Source of the DNA: Betaproteobacteria bacterium RIFCSPLOWO2_02_FULL_68_150 | Lineage (GTDB): Bacteria; Pseudomonadota; Gammaproteobacteria; Burkholderiales; SG8-39 | Assembly: GCA_001771975.1 (NCBI GenBank) | Contig: MERE01000031.1 | Coordinates: 1 to 15,039, forward strand | Direction of reading: 5' to 3' | DNA: 15,039 nucleotides | Shown: one piece after another, positions 12,863 through 15,039 of the stretch | How positions within the stretch are numbered: the first letter of the stretch is position 1 | Layout: each line of letters opens with the position of its first letter | The notes under the pieces: generated by a model | What the model saw: only the letters and a program-made list of their open reading frames with translations | The model's database searches: none | What the model was told of the DNA's origin: nothing | Made by a program: the position numbers and the translations under genes

Positions 12863-13846
12863 ATGCCACTGACCGGATTTCTCAAACCGCGCATCGTCGA
12901 CGTCCAGAACCTTTCGCCGCTGCACGCCAAAGTCACGATGGAGCCGTTCGAACGCGGCTACGGGCACACGCTCGGCAACGCGCTGCGGCGCGTGCTGCTG
13001 TCCTCGATGCCGGGCTATGCCCCGACCGAGGTGCAGATCGCGGGCGTGGTGCACGAGTACTCTACGCTCGACGGCGTGCGCGAGGACGTGGTCGACCTGC
13101 TGCTCAACCTGAAGGGCGTGGTGTTTCGCCTGCACAACCGCCAGGAGGCGATCGTCACGCTGAAGAAAAAGGGCGAGGGCCCGGTGACCGCGGCCGACAT
13201 CGAGGCATCGCACGACGTCGAGGTGGTCAATCCGGAGCACGTCATCGCGCACATCGCCGCGGGCGGCAAGATCGAGATGCAGATCAAGGTCGAATCCGGG
13301 CGCGGCTACGTGCCGGGCAACATGCGCTACCTGCCGGAGGAGACCAAGAGCATCGGCCGCATCATCCTGGATGCCTCCTACAGCCCGGTGCGGCGCGTGT
13401 CGTACCTGGTCGACGCGGCGCGCGTCGAGCAGCGCACCGATCTCGACAAGCTGATCCTCGACATCGAGACCAACGGCGTGATCGAGCCGGAAGAAGCGGT
13501 GCGCTATGCGGCGCGCATCCTGGTCGAGCAGTTGTCGGTGTTCGCGCAGCTCGAGGGGACCGCGCTGCCGACGGAAGAAAAGAAGAGCATCGCCCCCGAC
13601 CCGATCCTGCTGCGTCCGGTGGACGACCTGGAGCTGACGGTGCGCTCGGCCAACTGCCTCAAGGCGGAGAACATCTACTATATCGGCGACCTGATCCAGC
13701 GCACCGAGACGGAGCTTCTCAAGACGCCGAACCTCGGCCGCAAGTCGCTCAACGAGATCAAGGAAGTGCTCGCTTCGCGCGGGCTGACGCTCGGCATGAA
13801 GCTGGAGAACTGGCCGCCGGCCGGGCTCGAGCACCACCGCACCTGA
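12863..13846 (+). CDS. rpoA: DNA-directed RNA polymerase subunit alpha
   Basis: 327 residues, normal. The N-terminal dimerisation domain has EPFERGYGHTLGNALRRVLL (residues 27-46) and PGYAPTEVQIAGVVHEYST. The C-terminal domain after a short linker (about residues 233-246) has RSANCLKAENIYYIGDL and TPNLGRKSLNEIKE. Arg261, Asn264, Cys265, Gly292, Lys294 and Ser295 align with the E. coli residues that contact UP-element DNA and activators. The subunit nucleates RNA polymerase assembly. The stop of rpsD is 15 bases upstream and rplQ follows after 12 bases. Confidence 0.98.
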   Translation: MPLTGFLKPRIVDVQNLSPLHAKVTMEPFERGYGHTLGNALRRVLLSSMPGYAPTEVQIAGVVHEYSTLDGVREDVVDLLLNLKGVVFRLHNRQEAIVTLKKKGEGPVTAADIEASHDVEVVNPEHVIAHIAAGGKIEMQIKVESGRGYVPGNMRYLPEETKSIGRIILDASYSPVRRVSYLVDAARVEQRTDLDKLILDIETNGVIEPEEAVRYAARILVEQLSVFAQLEGTALPTEEKKSIAPDPILLRPVDDLELTVRSANCLKAENIYYIGDLIQRTETELLKTPNLGRKSLNEIKEVLASRGLTLGMKLENWPPAGLEHHRT

Positions 13847-13858
13847 AGGGATTGCCCC

Positions 13859-14263
13859 ATGCGCCACGGTCACGGCCTCCGCAAGCTCAACCGGACCACC
13901 AGCCATCGCCTCGCGATGTTCCGCAACATGGCGGTGTCGCTTCTCAGGCACGAGGAGATCAAGACCACGCTCCCCAAGGCGAAGGAATTGCGCCGCGTGG
14001 TCGAGCCGATGATCACCATGGGCAAGACGCCTACGCTCGCCAACCGGCGCCTGGCGTATGACCGCCTGCGCGATCGCCCGATCGTGACCAAGCTCTTCGG
14101 CGAGCTCGGGCCGCGCTACACCAAGAGGAACGGCGGATACCTCCGCATCCTCAAGTGCGGCTTCAGGAAGGGCGACAATGCGCCGCTTGCGCTGGTGACG
14201 CTCATGGACCGGCCGGATGCCGCGGCCGAGCCGGCGAAGAAAGAAGACAAGAAAGCGGCGTAA
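13859..14263 (+). CDS. rplQ: 50S ribosomal protein L17
   Basis: 134 residues. It starts MRHGHGLRKLNRTTSHRLAM and contains RNMAVSLLRHEEIKTTLPKAKELR, GPRYTKRNGGYLRI and GDNAPLALVTLMD. The last 15 or so residues form a variable Ala/Lys tail (AAAEPAKKEDKKAA). L17 is a 50S protein near the tunnel exit. It is the last gene of the alpha operon, and a strong terminator follows about 20 bases after its stop. Confidence 0.98.
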   Translation: MRHGHGLRKLNRTTSHRLAMFRNMAVSLLRHEEIKTTLPKAKELRRVVEPMITMGKTPTLANRRLAYDRLRDRPIVTKLFGELGPRYTKRNGGYLRILKCGFRKGDNAPLALVTLMDRPDAAAEPAKKEDKKAA

Positions 14264-14283
14264 CGCTTCGTCGCGGCAGTGCG

Positions 14284-14314
14284 AAAGGCCGGGTCCGCCC
14301 GGCTTTTTGTTTTT
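14284..14314 (+). terminator. Rho-independent terminator of the alpha operon
   Basis: GCCGGG (14288-14293) and CCCGGC (14298-14303) form a perfect six-base stem with a TCCG loop, followed by TTTTTGTTTTT (14304-14314). An AAA before the stem can extend it against the T tract. This is the only clear intrinsic terminator in the window, so the whole cluster from tuf to rplQ may be read as one unit plus internal promoters. Confidence 0.93.
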
Positions 14315-14328
14315 AGAATCCGGCTGTG
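14314..14328 (+). promoter_or_regulatory. Possible -10 element of a leaderless gene
   Basis: TAGAAT (14314-14319) is identical to the spc -10 hexamer and lies seven bases ahead of the GTG at 14326, so initiation would fall on or next to that codon. No clear -35 is seen at 16-18 bp, where the terminator stem lies, and there is no Shine-Dalgarno sequence. Confidence 0.35.
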
Positions 14329-15039
14329 GCGATCGTATTGTTTACGGACTTCGGCACGGCCGACCTGTACGTAGGCCAGGTGAAGGCCGTGCTCGCTGCG
14401 CTCGCGCCGGGCGAGCCGGTGGTCGACCTGCTGAACGACGCCTGCGATTACGACATCGAGAGCGCGGCGCACCTGCTTGCCGCGCTCGCGCCGCAGTTCC
14501 CGGCGGGAAGCGTGTTTCTCGCGGTGGTCGACCCGGGCGTGGGCACGCTGCGCGATGCCATCGTGATCGAGGCCGACGGCCGGCGCTACGTAGGGCCGGA
14601 CAACGGGCTGCTGTCGGTCGTGTTCCAGCGCGCTACGACGCGCCGCTGCCAGTCGATTACCTGGAAACCTTCGCAGCTATCGTCGTCGTTTCACGGCCGC
14701 GATCTGTTCGCGCCGGTCGCGGCGCGCCTCGCTGCGGGGATCCTGCTGCCCGAATGGCTGGCGCCGAAAGCCCAGCCGGAAGTGCTGCTCGATCCGGCGC
14801 CGCTCGCACGCGTGATCTACGTGGACCATTTCGGCAACTGCATTACCGGAGTCTCGGCGCGCGACGTCGACCGCGCGGCGCACGTGATCGTCGGGGGAAG
14901 GCCGTTGAGTTTCGCTCGCGTTTTCGGGGATGCGCCGCCGGGGGAGCCGTTCTGGTACGTCAACAGCTGCGGGGTGATCGAGCTCGCGCTCGTCAGGGGA
15001 AGTGCGGCCAAGGCGCTGGGCATCGGCGTCGGCGCTGCG
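14326..15039 (+). CDS. S-adenosyl-L-methionine hydrolase, adenosine-forming (DUF62 family), partial
   Basis: 238 codons are present and the frame runs off the window; family members are about 250-270 residues, so little is missing. The start is a GTG. An in-frame TAG at 14314 excludes earlier starts, and the GTG puts LFTDFG at residues 5-10 as in the family. Other motifs are VDPGVGTLR (68-76), GPDNG (90-94), FHGRDLFAP (122-130), VDHFGN and YVNSCG near the end. Asp69, Arg76 and His123 fit the Asp-Arg-His triad of SAM hydrolases, which the related fluorinases and chlorinases lack, so hydrolysis of SAM to adenosine and methionine is the likely reaction. It has no functional tie to the ribosomal genes. 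Confidence 0.92.
   Translation, partial: MAIVLFTDFGTADLYVGQVKAVLAALAPGEPVVDLLNDACDYDIESAAHLLAALAPQFPAGSVFLAVVDPGVGTLRDAIVIEADGRRYVGPDNGLLSVVFQRATTRRCQSITWKPSQLSSSFHGRDLFAPVAARLAAGILLPEWLAPKAQPEVLLDPAPLARVIYVDHFGNCITGVSARDVDRAAHVIVGGRPLSFARVFGDAPPGEPFWYVNSCGVIELALVRGSAAKALGIGVGAA

Noticed and set aside
11795..13951. Minus-strand open frame of about 718 codons opposite rpsK-rpsD-rpoA-rplQ
   Set aside because: Same explanation: antisense to conserved genes, with repetitive charged composition and no recognisable domain.
1..15039. Mobile elements, CRISPR arrays, tRNA genes, riboswitches or a novel defence system
   Set aside because: None seen. The window is filled by conserved housekeeping genes with short gaps, and no composition break suggests insertion.

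Overview
This window is one continuous, plus-strand ribosomal-protein supercluster (the str end, S10, spc and alpha operons fused) from a GC-rich bacterium, followed by the start of an unrelated gene. The best reading is a betaproteobacterium. S11, S17, S4, L16 and the alpha subunit resemble betaproteobacterial forms as I remember them. The tuf-rpsJ junction is short, S14 is the 101-residue zinc-free type, and rpmJ sits directly before rpsM. I cannot name a genus, and no database was searched.

Layout: 1-100 is the 3' end of tuf (EF-Tu). 147-5491 is the S10 operon: rpsJ, rplC, rplD, rplW, rplB, rpsS, rplV, rpsC, rplP, rpmC, rpsQ. 5492-5616 holds a sigma70-type promoter and a structured leader. 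5617-11305 is the spc operon: rplN, rplX, rplE, rpsN, rpsH, rplF, rplR, rpsE, rpmD, rplO, secY, rpmJ. 11306-11385 holds a second, strikingly similar promoter. 11386-14263 is the alpha operon: rpsM, rpsK, rpsD, rpoA, rplQ. A strong intrinsic terminator lies at 14284-14314. From 14326 to the window edge is a SAM hydrolase (DUF62 family) gene, cut off at its 3' end.

Together the genes supply about half the ribosomal proteins, the RNA polymerase alpha subunit and the core protein translocase SecY, so ribosome, transcription and secretion capacity are made together. Genes are packed with gaps of 3-25 bp or 4-bp overlaps. The exceptions are rpsJ-rplC (77 bp), rpsQ-rplN (125 bp) and rpmJ-rpsM (80 bp).

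Most of the window is conserved housekeeping DNA, and I see no mobile element, CRISPR array, tRNA or defence system. The points worth a second look are: low-complexity Ala/Pro/Lys extensions on S19, S3 and L5; a three-part stem in the spc leader that abuts the rplN ribosome-binding site; matching architecture of the spc and alpha promoters; no infA between secY and rpmJ; an alpha leader too short for an E. coli-type S4 pseudoknot; and a possibly leaderless SAM hydrolase gene whose -10 element overlaps the upstream terminator.
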